Part shown: positions 1 to 9,027 of the stretch, in pieces
Layout of the letters: every line of letters starts with the position of its first letter
How positions within the stretch are numbered: the first letter of the stretch is position 1
Assembly (NCBI GenBank): GCA_964570825.1
Contig: CAZMZJ010000003.1
Span: 1 to 64,000, forward strand
Source of the DNA: UMGS1002 sp964570825
GTDB taxonomy: Bacteria > Bacillota > Clostridia > Oscillospirales > CAG-272
Direction: 5' to 3'
DNA: 64,000 nucleotides
Position numbers and translations under genes: made by a program
The notes under the pieces: model-generated
Seen by the model: the letters and a program-made list of their open reading frames with translations, nothing else
What the model was told of the DNA's origin: nothing
Database searches by the model: none

Positions 1-11
1 GAGGATATTGT

Positions 12-557
12 ATGCCATTTTGCACCAAATGCGGAACCCAGTACAGCGAGGGAACAAACTTCTGCCCCGGCTGCGGCATGAAGGTCGGAGGCTATGACGG
101 GGCTGCGGGAAGCGGCGGAAGCAACGGAGGCAACAGAGGCAACGGAGGCAACGGAAGCGGAAACGGTTTTGAAGAATCCTTCAGAAAAATCAACGATACT
201 ACTGATTTCACCAATGAATTCGATCCGGCGGATATCGAACGGAACAAGGGGATGGCGCTTATATCGTACATATGGCTGCTGTTCCTGATTCCGATGCTTG
301 CCGCCAGAGATTCAAGATATGCAAGCTTCCATGCAAATCAGGGACTTGTCCTTTTTCTTGCAGAGATAATCTGCGGGATAGCGGTAGGGGTTGTAAGCGG
401 TATTTTCGGGTTTATCGGGTTTGGGCTGATTTCATGGCTTATAAACTCGGCGTTCTCGATTGTCGTTCTTGCGTTAATAATTCTTGGAATTTACAATGCG
501 GCGACAGGGAGAGCGAAGGAGCTTCCGTTTATCGGGAAATACAGACTTTATAAATAA
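12..557 (+). CDS. Zinc-ribbon membrane protein, DUF4870/Tic20-like
   Basis: A 181-residue protein. Residues 4-21 form a CxxC-N10-CxxC zinc ribbon (C4, C7, C18, C21). A low-complexity Gly/Asn/Ser linker follows (about 27-55), encoded by loose repeats of the GGAGGCAAC kind. The rest, from about residue 80, is hydrophobic with three or four likely membrane segments, and the phrase SFHANQGLVLFL resembles the core of DUF4870/Tic20-like small membrane proteins. This arrangement of cytoplasmic zinc ribbon, flexible linker and membrane bundle is common in Bacillota, but I know of no assigned function. A GAGG ribosome-binding site lies at 1-4, so the gene is complete although it starts at the window edge. 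Family fit is fairly sure; role unknown. Confidence 0.8.
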   Translation: MPFCTKCGTQYSEGTNFCPGCGMKVGGYDGAAGSGGSNGGNRGNGGNGSGNGFEESFRKINDTTDFTNEFDPADIERNKGMALISYIWLLFLIPMLAARDSRYASFHANQGLVLFLAEIICGIAVGVVSGIFGFIGFGLISWLINSAFSIVVLALIILGIYNAATGRAKELPFIGKYRLYK

Positions 558-565
558 TAAAAACT

Positions 566-606
566 AAAAGCCGCCGCGTCAGGCCTGACGCGGCGGCTTT
601 TATTAT
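566..606. terminator. Bidirectional rho-independent terminator
   Basis: A perfect palindrome with 18-bp arms (566-601), GC-rich in the middle and flanked by A4 and T4, lies between two convergent genes. It should terminate both the zinc-ribbon gene and the MFS gene. Confidence 0.9.
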
Positions 607-610
607 GTGT

Positions 611-1888
611 TTATTTGAAGAATGACTGGAATTTCCGTGACACCGCGAAGCAGATGCCTGCCCCCGAGAGAGCGAGAACGCCCCAAATAACGATTGTTGC
701 GAGCCAGCCGGATTTCTGAACTACGGCGGCTATGCCCCATATTGAGACTGAGCTTCCGACATAGACGAAGCTGTTGATTATTCCGGAAATCATCGACACA
801 TTTCCGAATCTGTCGAATTTCTTTGGGATAAGGCCGATAATCAGGAAGTTGGCCCCATGCATGCAGGCTGAGATTAGTGCGAGAAGGATAACTGAAACAA
901 AGGGATTGACGTGTGAGAAGAAGTAGAGCAGCAGGGCTGACAGGGCGCTGAACCCGAATATTGTCGCGGCGCAGTTAAGCTCGCTTTTGAAGAAGCGGCG
1001 GTAATAGACAAGAACCAGTGGATATGTAATTGCCGTAAGTATCGGAAGAATAACGCTTGTGAGCAGCGCCGCACTGCTTGACAGTCCGAACGTTTCGGAA
1101 ACATAATTCGGCAGCCATGATGTTATGCTGTCGCGCAGCGCTCCTATAACAATAACTGTGATAAGAATGAACGAGAGCACAAGGATAAGTCCGCCGGGCA
1201 TTTTCTGAATTTTCTTTTCTTCTTTTTTGCCGGGAGTTTCGCAGGATGAAGCCTGCGCGCTTTCGGCGAGCTGAAGTCCGGCGTTAATGTTTTCCGGGCT
1301 GTTGGAGTATTTTTCTATCCGCGAGAAGGCTGCAATCCAGATTAAAGTTGTAATGACGGCGACCGAGGCGCAGATGCGGAACAGAAGGCGCCAATCGCCG
1401 AACATGCCGACGGTGAACGAGGCGAGCAAAAAGACCAGTATTGTGCCTGATGAGCTTCCCCATGAAACTATCACTGTTGCGTTCTGATAGACTTTCTTAT
1501 GGCATCCGGCGGCAAGTATGCGGACTATCGGCGGCCACATCATGGCCTGAGCCATTCCGTTTATCGCCCAGACGGCAGTCATCTGTGGTATAGTTGAGCA
1601 AAGAGGGATAAGCAGGTTCATGCAGGAGGAGGAAATAAGTCCGAACGCCACGAGGCGGTTGGGCCTTGTGTGGTCTCCGAGCCATCCGCTAATAACCTGT
1701 CCTATTCCGTATGAAATGAAAAGAGCTGTGGTAACGGCCGACACGGCTGTTTTTTCCCAGCCGTATTCCTTGATTATCGCAATGGTGACCGCCGCAAAAT
1801 TTATGCGCGTCAGATAGCTTGCCATGTATGCAAGCGAGCAAAGGTATGCAAGATAACGTGCTACCTTAATATTATTGAGTTTGTTCAT
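611..1888 (-). CDS. MFS transporter, GlpT/OPA-like
   Basis: A 425-residue, 12-segment permease of the major facilitator superfamily. The N-terminal half contains SYLTRINFAAVTIAI, an A-like loop (GWLGDHTRPNR) and NGMAQAMMWPPIVRILA, which recall the organophosphate:phosphate antiporter branch (GlpT/UhpT). The substrate cannot be read from sequence. A hydrophilic central loop of about 45 residues (around 195-240) separates the two six-helix halves, as usual. I chose ATG 1888 because GAAGGA stands 8 nt upstream. A longer reading to 1945 has no such site and would run into the promoter at 1944-1972. Divergent from the solute-binding lipoprotein at 2156, with which it might share a sugar-derived or phosphorylated substrate (inference only). 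Confidence 0.8.
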   Translation of the reverse strand: MNKLNNIKVARYLAYLCSLAYMASYLTRINFAAVTIAIIKEYGWEKTAVSAVTTALFISYGIGQVISGWLGDHTRPNRLVAFGLISSSCMNLLIPLCSTIPQMTAVWAINGMAQAMMWPPIVRILAAGCHKKVYQNATVIVSWGSSSGTILVFLLASFTVGMFGDWRLLFRICASVAVITTLIWIAAFSRIEKYSNSPENINAGLQLAESAQASSCETPGKKEEKKIQKMPGGLILVLSFILITVIVIGALRDSITSWLPNYVSETFGLSSSAALLTSVILPILTAITYPLVLVYYRRFFKSELNCAATIFGFSALSALLLYFFSHVNPFVSVILLALISACMHGANFLIIGLIPKKFDRFGNVSMISGIINSFVYVGSSVSIWGIAAVVQKSGWLATIVIWGVLALSGAGICFAVSRKFQSFFK

Positions 1889-1943
1889 TTTCAATCCTTC
1901 ATGCGTCTCGCGAAATATGTACTTATTGACGCAAACAGCGGAC

Positions 1944-1972
1944 ATTATACCATATTACGATAATAAAGTCAA
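1944..1972 (-). promoter_or_regulatory. Sigma-A-type promoter for the MFS gene
   Basis: Read on the minus strand, TTGACT (1972-1967) and TATAAT (1949-1944) are separated by 17 bp. This lies about 55 bp upstream of the chosen ATG at 1888. Confidence 0.75.
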
Positions 1973-2049
1973 TATTTTATTATAACACTTCGCACATTTT
2001 TAACAAATTGTAAATTAGGCCAGAAAAATATTTTTTGGGTTAATAAATG

Positions 2050-2103
2050 TTGCAATTATTGTAGAAATATTGTATAATTACAATTGTATAGTTACAATTG
2101 TGA
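2050..2103 (+). promoter_or_regulatory. Promoter with repeated operator-like sites, lipoprotein gene
   Basis: TTGCAA (2050-2055) and TATAAT (2073-2078) are spaced by 17 bp. Starting on the last base of the -10 box, TTACAATTGT occurs twice (2078-2087 and 2092-2101), 14 bp apart. Each copy contains the 8-bp palindrome ACAATTGT, and the flanks TATAATT/AATTATA extend the inverted symmetry. The position over the start of transcription suits a repressor operator. No regulator is identified. Confidence 0.6.
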
Positions 2104-2155
2104 ATTATACGGTATTTTTCAAAACAGTCACAGCAATGATTTATGGGGGTAACCG

Positions 2156-3661
2156 ATGAAAAAAGTATTATCATTTATATTGCTGCTTTCGATGTTAATT
2201 CTCGCGACGGCGTGCGCAGATAACGGAAAGCAGCCCGGGGACACGGACAGCACGTCAGCCGGCGCCGATACAGGAAACGAAGTGTCCGAGGAAACCACTT
2301 CCCAATATACAAAGGACGACCTTCCCGCCGGTCTCAATTTCAGCGGAAAAACAATCAACATAGCGTCGAGCGACCGCAGCTGGTGGGTGGATGAGGTCAC
2401 TGTCAAGGATCTTAACGGTGAAATAGTCAACGACGCGGTCTATAACCGCAACCTTGCGGTCGAGGCGCGGCTGAACGTTGTCATCAACAATATTAAGATA
2501 CCTTATGCCGACAGCAACTCGTCAACAGTCGACGCGGTGAAGAAATCGGTTCTTTCAGGCTCTGGCGACTATGATATTGCTTATGTAAACGCCTATCAGT
2601 CGCTGTACAACTCAATAAACGGAATCTATCATAATTTATATGATTTTAATTATATCGACCTTTCAAAGGACTACTGGGCGCAGGGCGTGAACGAAGCGAT
2701 CGAGTTCCATGGCGCGCAGTTTGCGGCTACGGGGTCTATAGCGCTTTCAACCATGCGTTTTGCGTTCGTTACTATTTTTAATAAGAAGATATTCGACGAC
2801 AGCGGGATACCTTACCTTTACAGTGCGGTGCGCGACGGCAAATGGACGCTTGGATATCAGTACGAGCTGATCAAAGGTTTTTATCAGGATAAAAACGGCA
2901 ACAACATCGCCGATTCGGGCGACCTGTACGGCTTCATCACAAACGAGTATATCAGTTCGGACCCGTATTGGGTAAGCTGCGAGGTTCCGATTCTCGGCCG
3001 CGACGCAAACGGAGACTATACATATGTTCTGAACAGCGGCAGGCTCTCCGACGTTGTCGACAAGCTGCTGATGATATATAAAGATACAGGCGCATACGTG
3101 GTTGTACATAAGACCGCGGACGCCGAACAGAACGATATGCGCAAGATGTTTGCCGAGGGGCACGGCGCGATGGTGACTCTCAGGCTCATGGAGGTTGAAA
3201 GCGCCGATATGCGCATGATGACAGACCAGTACGGAATCGTTCCCATGCCAAAATACGACGAGAATCAGACGGACTACCATACGCTCATGCACGACCAGTT
3301 CACAGTGGTGTCGATAACTGCCACAGTTCAGGAGAAGGACTATGACGTAATGGGGGCGTTTCTCGAGGCGATGGCTTCCGAGAGCAACAGGACGGTAATT
3401 CCGGCGTATTATGAAACGGCGCTCAAGTATAAATATTCAAGCGACCCCGAATCGTGGGATATGCTCGACATAGTTGTTCAGAATATCAAGACAGACGCAG
3501 GAATAGTATATACCTCGGCGCTTTCCTCGGTTCATGCGAACCTGCGCACCATCATGGGTTCGAGAAGCAACACGGTTGTTTCAACCTTCAAGACTATCGA
3601 TAAAATCCTGCAGAGACAGGTTCCGGTGCTCAACACAAACCTTTCGAAGCTGACCGACTGA
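2156..3661 (+). CDS. Extracellular solute-binding lipoprotein, orphan
   Basis: A 501-residue lipoprotein with signal peptide and lipobox LATAC (Cys20), followed by an acidic/Ser-Thr tether to about residue 55. The mature part has periplasmic-binding-protein type II features. The block GEIVNDAVYNRNLAVEARLNV-like (about 90-110) is nearly repeated in the protein at 51239. Other shared landmarks are a calcium-like DKNGNNIADSGD segment and YGIVPMPKYDE, the usual ligand-lobe motif of ABC sugar/oligopeptide binding proteins. No permease or ATPase genes are adjacent, so its partners lie elsewhere or it works as a capture or sensor protein. Start fixed by GGGGGT before ATG 2156. Function as a binding lipoprotein is likely; ligand unknown. 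Confidence 0.8.
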   Translation: MKKVLSFILLLSMLILATACADNGKQPGDTDSTSAGADTGNEVSEETTSQYTKDDLPAGLNFSGKTINIASSDRSWWVDEVTVKDLNGEIVNDAVYNRNLAVEARLNVVINNIKIPYADSNSSTVDAVKKSVLSGSGDYDIAYVNAYQSLYNSINGIYHNLYDFNYIDLSKDYWAQGVNEAIEFHGAQFAATGSIALSTMRFAFVTIFNKKIFDDSGIPYLYSAVRDGKWTLGYQYELIKGFYQDKNGNNIADSGDLYGFITNEYISSDPYWVSCEVPILGRDANGDYTYVLNSGRLSDVVDKLLMIYKDTGAYVVVHKTADAEQNDMRKMFAEGHGAMVTLRLMEVESADMRMMTDQYGIVPMPKYDENQTDYHTLMHDQFTVVSITATVQEKDYDVMGAFLEAMASESNRTVIPAYYETALKYKYSSDPESWDMLDIVVQNIKTDAGIVYTSALSSVHANLRTIMGSRSNTVVSTFKTIDKILQRQVPVLNTNLSKLTD

Positions 3662-3703
3662 ACGGCCGGCGTTTACAAGCAGAAAAAACAATTATATAAA
3701 GAA

Positions 3704-3742
3704 CCCGCGGGACGAGATTGCATCTCGTCCCGCGGGGATTTT
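3704..3742. terminator. Bidirectional terminator
   Basis: A 15-bp GC-rich stem (3704-3718 with 3722-3736), 3-nt loop, followed by GATTTT; the left flank is A/T-rich for the opposite strand. Lies between the convergent lipoprotein and isomerase genes. Confidence 0.85.
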
Positions 3743-3780
3743 AGTACTGTTCCGAATTGTTAAGGCTGATTGTGCTGTTT

Positions 3781-4707
3781 TTATTCTGCGAGGATACCTG
3801 CGACGAAGTGCCGGCCTATGGCGGAAATCAGGTTGAGGAGCTCGCCGTGGACAGCCTTCGGGTATGTTCCCATGCAGCGGAAGGTTTCGAAACAAAGGTC
3901 GCCGCGGTAGCCGATGTCATGCAGGCCCCTGATGAAGCCGTCCCACTCAAGGGTGGTGTTTTTGCCGTTGCGGGTATAGGAGTAGGGAAGCATATGTATG
4001 TCGTTCAGACCGTCGTTGTCATGGATATGCAGGATTGTCAGGCGGCTGCCGAGGGCCTTGATGTAGGAGTAGATATTGCGGTTCATGAGGTTTGCGTGTC
4101 CTGTGTCGAAGCAGAAGCCGAAGACGTCGGCGCCAGCTTCGGCGTTAAGCTTATCGATGTACCAGACGGCCTCGCTTACGTCCGAGCAGGGGCCTTCGAA
4201 GCAGTGGCTGCCGATGTTGACAAACAGGTTTTCAAGACAGATTTTGACGCCGTACTTTTTTGCCGTCGGCATGAGAGCGCGGTATATTTTGAGGTTGAGC
4301 TCTTTTTCGCCGTCCTTGCCGATAATTCGCTGCGCGTCGACAGGATGGACGACAATCGCGGGGCATCCGAGGAAGGCGGCTATTGCGATGCACTTTTCGG
4401 TTGCCGTGATGGTATATTCGTTCATCGCGTCGCGTCCTTCAACCCACATCGGGAAAGGTCCGTGCATCTGTGCGAAAGCTACATTGTATTTTTCCGCGGC
4501 TTCACGGAAAGGGCGGAAATGTGCGCACAGTTCTTCGACAGACTGGTCGAAGAAGCCGCCGGGCTCGCCTTTTTTTATCTGTTCTCCGGGAAGAAGCGTG
4601 TCGATATTGTAGTCGACACATTCAAATCCGTGCTCGTGAAGGACACGGAAGCTTGCGTCGCAGTCGGCGCCGAATATACCGCCCGACTGGACTCCGATTT
4701 TCAGCAT
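3781..4707 (-). CDS. Sugar phosphate isomerase/epimerase, TIM barrel
   Basis: A 308-residue protein of the AP-endonuclease-2-like (xylose isomerase-like) TIM-barrel superfamily. Visible metal-site motifs in order are CLENLF (Glu), CFDTGHANL (Asp/His), HIHDNDG (His/Asp) and LCFETFR (Glu), the standard divalent-metal set of this fold. Members isomerise or epimerise sugars, inositols or their phosphates; the exact substrate is not readable. Strong SD AAGGAGG stands 8 nt before ATG 4707, and a near-consensus promoter lies just upstream (4741-4769). Monocistronic, convergent with the lipoprotein gene. A distant relative is at 60128. Superfamily assignment is firm. Confidence 0.85.
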   Translation of the reverse strand: MLKIGVQSGGIFGADCDASFRVLHEHGFECVDYNIDTLLPGEQIKKGEPGGFFDQSVEELCAHFRPFREAAEKYNVAFAQMHGPFPMWVEGRDAMNEYTITATEKCIAIAAFLGCPAIVVHPVDAQRIIGKDGEKELNLKIYRALMPTAKKYGVKICLENLFVNIGSHCFEGPCSDVSEAVWYIDKLNAEAGADVFGFCFDTGHANLMNRNIYSYIKALGSRLTILHIHDNDGLNDIHMLPYSYTRNGKNTTLEWDGFIRGLHDIGYRGDLCFETFRCMGTYPKAVHGELLNLISAIGRHFVAGILAE

Positions 4708-4740
4708 AAAAAATGCCTCCTTAAATTAAAATTCGCATAA

Positions 4741-4769
4741 AGTGTAACATATGCGGAGGCAAATGTCAA
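4741..4769 (-). promoter_or_regulatory. Promoter of the TIM-barrel isomerase
   Basis: Minus strand TTGACA (4769-4764), 17-bp spacer, TACACT (4746-4741), 34 bp upstream of the start codon. Confidence 0.8.
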
Positions 4770-4840
4770 CATTATTATAAAATATACTGCCGGCCGCGTC
4801 AAAAGTAAAAAAACAAGTATAAAAATCCGGGGAAAAAGTA

Positions 4841-5130
4841 TTGACAATCAAAAAATATAGTGGTACAATAATAAACTGCATTATAATCGCTTGAAATGCG
4901 TATTTTTGTCATGCCAGTAATTGCCGGGCCGGGAAAACCAAAAAAATCCGGAAATGCTGGAACGGCATATGCCGCTGTATATACCATACCTGTTTGCGTG
5001 TAAAGAACAAGTTCATAAATTCATATTCAATATTCGGCGGCATTCAGAATTTCAATTTTCAACGACCTGACACGTCCACCCCCATACCTGAGCCGGTATG
5101 ACTACAACTTGAATGGAGTGATAGATTCTA
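4841..5130 (+). promoter_or_regulatory. rpoB promoter and long leader
   Basis: TTGACA (4841-4846) and TACAAT (4864-4869) with 17-bp spacing give a strong promoter. Transcription would start near 4876, leaving a leader of about 255 nt before rpoB. The leader holds a small hairpin (CATACC 5083-5088 with GGTATG 5095-5100) but no riboswitch or coding region that I recognise. The rest of the interval is A/T-rich and featureless to me. No rplK/A/J/L genes stand upstream. Confidence 0.7.
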
Positions 5131-8100
5131 ATGGTCAATGTCAAAGAGCAAAAGCTTGGCAAGAACACAAGAATGAGCTTTTCTAAGACGCCATCGACCC
5201 TCGAGCTTCCGAACCTTGTCGAGGTTCAGACAAAGTCCTACAAATGGTTTCTTGATCAGGGACTTATGGAAGTACTGCGCGACGTTTCCCCTATAACCGA
5301 TTATTCGGGCAATCTGTCTATCGAGTTTATTTCATACTCGATTGATTCGAAGCCGAAGTATCCGGTTGAGGAGTGCAAGGAGAGAGACGTAAACTACGCG
5401 GCGCCGCTGAAGGTCAATGTTCGCCTGAGCAACAAGCTGACGGGCGAAGTCAAGCAGAACGATGTCTTTATGGGCGAGTTTCCGCTGATGACTGAGAACG
5501 GCACATTCGTGATAAACGGAGCCGAGCGAGTCATCGTTTCGCAGATTGTCCGTTCGCCGGGCATGTATTATGCCTCGGATATCGACAAGTCGGGCAAGAA
5601 AACATATGCCACGACGGTAATACCCTACCGCGGCGCATGGCTTGAATACGAAACCGACACGAACGGAGTTGTCTATGTAAGGATAGACAAGAACCGCAAG
5701 CTTCCGATAACGATGTTTATCCGCGCTCTCGGGATAGAGACACGCGAGGATATATATAAAATGTTTGGCGAAGACGACAGGCTTACCGTCACGTTTGAAA
5801 AAGATGAATGTGAAGAGCTTGCCGAGCGCAACCATACCACAATCGGCGTGGAAGCCCTCAAAGAGATCTACAAAAAGCTCCGTCCGGGTGAGCCGCCGCT
5901 TGTCGAATCGGCGCAGATGCTCATCAATAACTTTTTCTTTGATCCGAAGCGGTATGATATCGCTCCGGTAGGTCGTTATAAATTTGACAAGAAGATGGCG
6001 CTGTCCCCGCGCATCCGCAATCGCAGGCTGGCGGAAGACGTTGTAAGCCCGCTCACAGGCGAGCTGCTCTGCGAAGCCGGGCAGGTAATCACTCCCGAGA
6101 TTGCGAATACAATCGAGCACAACGCCGTCAACGAAGTATATATCGTGCTTGACAACGGTCATAAGGTAAAAGTATTTTCAAACAACACGATAGAACCCTA
6201 TTATATACTCGGCTACGATCTTAAGGACTGCGGAGTCAGCGAAAAAGCGAAGACGCCCGTGCTGCTTGAGATACTCGAGGCATGCGGCGGAGACAAAGAA
6301 AAAGTAAAGGCGATGGCGAAGGAACGCATAGCGGACCTTTGCCCGAAGCATATAACAAAAGACGATATTTTCGCGTCGATAGGATATCTGCTGGGTCTTG
6401 CGTACGATATAGGCAGCGTAGATGATATCGACCACCTCGGGAACCGCCGCATACGGTCTGTCGGAGAGCAGCTTCAGAACCAGCTCCGCATCGGTTTTTC
6501 GAGGATGGACAAGATAATAAAAGAAAGGATGACGACGCTTTCTTCTCAGGAAAACGAGAAGATAACGCCCCAGTCGCTCATCAATATTCGTCCGGTCGTG
6601 ACCGTTATAAGGGAATTTTTCGGTTCGTCCCAGCTTTCGCAGTTTATGGATCAGGCGAACCCCCTTTCCGAGCTGACGCACAAGCGCCGTCTGTCGGCGC
6701 TCGGCCCCGGAGGGCTTTCGCGTGACCGCGCATCCTTTGATGTCCGAGACGTACATTACACCCATTACGGACGTATGTGTCCGATTGAGACCCCCGAAGG
6801 TCCGAACATCGGCCTTATCTCATATCTTGCGACCTACGCGCGCATCAACGATTACGGCTTCATCGAAGCTCCATACCGTCGTGTCGAGCATCTGCCCGAC
6901 GGAAGGTCAAGGGTTACCGACGAAGTGGAATATATGACCGCAGACGTTGAGGACAATTATATCATCGCACAGGCAAACGAGCCGCTTGACAGCGAAGGCT
7001 GTTTTGTAAACAGCCGTGTAACCGCGCGCGACCGCAACGAATTCATTGAGATCGACGCATCGAAAGTTGATTTCATAGATGTATCGCCGAAGATGGTCGT
7101 CTCGGTTGCGACGGCGATGATCCCGTTCCTTGAAAACGACGACAACTCGCGTGCTCTCATGGGATCGAACATGCAGAAGCAGGCGGTCCCGCTTATGGTG
7201 ACGGATTCTCCTATTGTGGTAACCGGTATGGAATACAAGGCGGCGATAGACTCTGGAGTTGTGATTGTGGCGAAAGAATCCGGGCGAGTCGAAAAAATCG
7301 ACGCAAGCCGGATCGTCGTCGCAAGGGCAGACGGGCAGAAGGATGTCTACGATCTTATTAAATTCAAACGCACCAACCAGGGAACATGCTTCAATCAGCG
7401 TCCGGTTGTGAAAAAGGGCGATTTTGTGGAGAAGGGGCAGGTCATCGCGGACGGACCGGCCACATCAAACGGCGAAATCGCGCTTGGAAAGAACGCTCTC
7501 ATCGGATTTATGACATGGGAGGGCTATAACTACGAGGACGCGGTGCTTCTCAACGAAAGACTGGTGCGCGACGACGTTTACACATCGATTCATATAGAGG
7601 AATATTCCCACGAGGCGCGGGACACGAAGCTCGGCCCCGAGGAAATCACGCGCGAGATACCCAACGTCGGCGAGGATGCTCTAAAGGATCTTAACGCCGA
7701 AGGCATAATTAAAAAAGGAACCGAAGTGAGGGCGGGCGACATTCTGGTCGGAAAGATCACGCCGAAGGGCGAAACGGAGCTTACGGCCGAGGAGAGGCTG
7801 CTCCGCGCCATATTCGGAGAGAAGGCAAGGGAAGTCAGAGACACATCGCTGCGCGTTCCGCACGGCGAGTCGGGTATAGTTGTGGACGTCCGCGTGTTCT
7901 CGCACGAGCAGGGCGACGAACTGCCGGCCGGCGTCAATAAAGTCGTCCGCGTATATATAGCGCAGAAGCGCAAGATATCCGTGGGCGATAAGATGGCAGG
8001 ACGCCACGGCAACAAAGGCGTTGTTTCGCGCATTCTCCCGCCCGAGGACATGCCGTTCCTTCCGGACGGAACGCCGCTTGACATAGTGCTCAACCCTCTG

Positions 8101-9027
8101 GGCGTTCCCTCCCGTATGAATATCGGGCAGGTGCTTGAGGTACACCTCGGTCTTGCGGCGAAAAAACTCGGCTGGAAGATAATGACGCCTGTTTTCGACG
8201 GCGCGACCGAGCGCGACATACTCGAGTGCATGAAGGCGGCTGGAATGAGCCGCGACGCGAGATATGACGACCGGCTTGAAGGGAAGGAGACCTTTATGGA
8301 AACCGACCCGGCAACCGGCGAGAAGAAGCTTAAAATAATAGACGGCAAGACAATCCTGTATGACGGCCGTACCGGCGAACCCTTCGACAACCCTGTGACG
8401 GTCGGAATCATGTACTATCTTAAGCTGCATCATCTTGTCGACGATAAGATCCACGCGAGATCCAACGGTCCGTACTCGCTTGTCACGCAGCAGCCGCTCG
8501 GAGGAAAAGCGCAGTTTGGCGGACAGCGCTTTGGTGAAATGGAAGTCTGGGCTCTCGAGGCATACGGCGCCGCATATACGCTTCAGGAAATACTCACCGT
8601 CAAGTCCGACGATATAACCGGCCGCCGCCGCGCATACGAGGCGATTATCAAGGGGCAGAACATTCCGACGCCGGGCGTGCCCGAGTCGTTCAAGGTGCTT
8701 GTCAAGGAGCTGCAGTCGCTTGCTCTTGACATACGCGTGCTTGATAAAGACGGCAAGGAAATTCAGCTTTCAACCCTGTGCAGCGAGGACGACGGTTCAG
8801 GCTATGCAGGCGGTCAGGATTCGGCGGCGATCGACGAAGCGCTCGGACAGAGCTATGCCGCAGGCGACCTGCGTAAATCGTTCCTTATCGAAGACAGCGA
8901 CGAGGAGAACGGCGGGGACGGCGACGGTGTCAGCGCGGAAAACGACGATGACGACAGTCTTTTTACCGAAGAGGAGATTTTTGAGGACGACAGCTTTGAC
9001 GACAGCGATGCCGACGGCAATAAATAA
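5131..9027 (+). CDS. rpoB: DNA-directed RNA polymerase beta subunit
   Basis: The 1298-residue beta subunit of RNA polymerase, forming the active-site pocket with beta'. All universal blocks are present, among them the rifampicin region (FGSSQLSQFMDQANPLSEL then THKRRLSALGPGGLS). Residues equivalent to E. coli D516, H526 and S531 are wild type, so rifampicin sensitivity is expected. GDKMAGRHGNKG and the C-terminal GGKAQFGGQRFGEMEVWALE clamp contact are intact. After the normal end the protein carries a roughly 50-residue highly acidic Asp/Glu/Gly tail, likely disordered. SD-like GGAGTGA precedes ATG 5131. Stop overlaps the rpoC ATG by one base (TAATG), implying one transcript. Assignment certain. 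Confidence 0.98.
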   Translation: MVNVKEQKLGKNTRMSFSKTPSTLELPNLVEVQTKSYKWFLDQGLMEVLRDVSPITDYSGNLSIEFISYSIDSKPKYPVEECKERDVNYAAPLKVNVRLSNKLTGEVKQNDVFMGEFPLMTENGTFVINGAERVIVSQIVRSPGMYYASDIDKSGKKTYATTVIPYRGAWLEYETDTNGVVYVRIDKNRKLPITMFIRALGIETREDIYKMFGEDDRLTVTFEKDECEELAERNHTTIGVEALKEIYKKLRPGEPPLVESAQMLINNFFFDPKRYDIAPVGRYKFDKKMALSPRIRNRRLAEDVVSPLTGELLCEAGQVITPEIANTIEHNAVNEVYIVLDNGHKVKVFSNNTIEPYYILGYDLKDCGVSEKAKTPVLLEILEACGGDKEKVKAMAKERIADLCPKHITKDDIFASIGYLLGLAYDIGSVDDIDHLGNRRIRSVGEQLQNQLRIGFSRMDKIIKERMTTLSSQENEKITPQSLINIRPVVTVIREFFGSSQLSQFMDQANPLSELTHKRRLSALGPGGLSRDRASFDVRDVHYTHYGRMCPIETPEGPNIGLISYLATYARINDYGFIEAPYRRVEHLPDGRSRVTDEVEYMTADVEDNYIIAQANEPLDSEGCFVNSRVTARDRNEFIEIDASKVDFIDVSPKMVVSVATAMIPFLENDDNSRALMGSNMQKQAVPLMVTDSPIVVTGMEYKAAIDSGVVIVAKESGRVEKIDASRIVVARADGQKDVYDLIKFKRTNQGTCFNQRPVVKKGDFVEKGQVIADGPATSNGEIALGKNALIGFMTWEGYNYEDAVLLNERLVRDDVYTSIHIEEYSHEARDTKLGPEEITREIPNVGEDALKDLNAEGIIKKGTEVRAGDILVGKITPKGETELTAEERLLRAIFGEKAREVRDTSLRVPHGESGIVVDVRVFSHEQGDELPAGVNKVVRVYIAQKRKISVGDKMAGRHGNKGVVSRILPPEDMPFLPDGTPLDIVLNPLGVPSRMNIGQVLEVHLGLAAKKLGWKIMTPVFDGATERDILECMKAAGMSRDARYDDRLEGKETFMETDPATGEKKLKIIDGKTILYDGRTGEPFDNPVTVGIMYYLKLHHLVDDKIHARSNGPYSLVTQQPLGGKAQFGGQRFGEMEVWALEAYGAAYTLQEILTVKSDDITGRRRAYEAIIKGQNIPTPGVPESFKVLVKELQSLALDIRVLDKDGKEIQLSTLCSEDDGSGYAGGQDSAAIDEALGQSYAAGDLRKSFLIEDSDEENGGDGDGVSAENDDDDSLFTEEEIFEDDSFDDSDADGNK

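Noticed and set aside
3757..4740. A 327-codon plus-strand reading over the TIM-barrel gene
   Set aside because: The minus-strand gene has full family motifs, an SD and a promoter; the plus reading has none and crosses that promoter.
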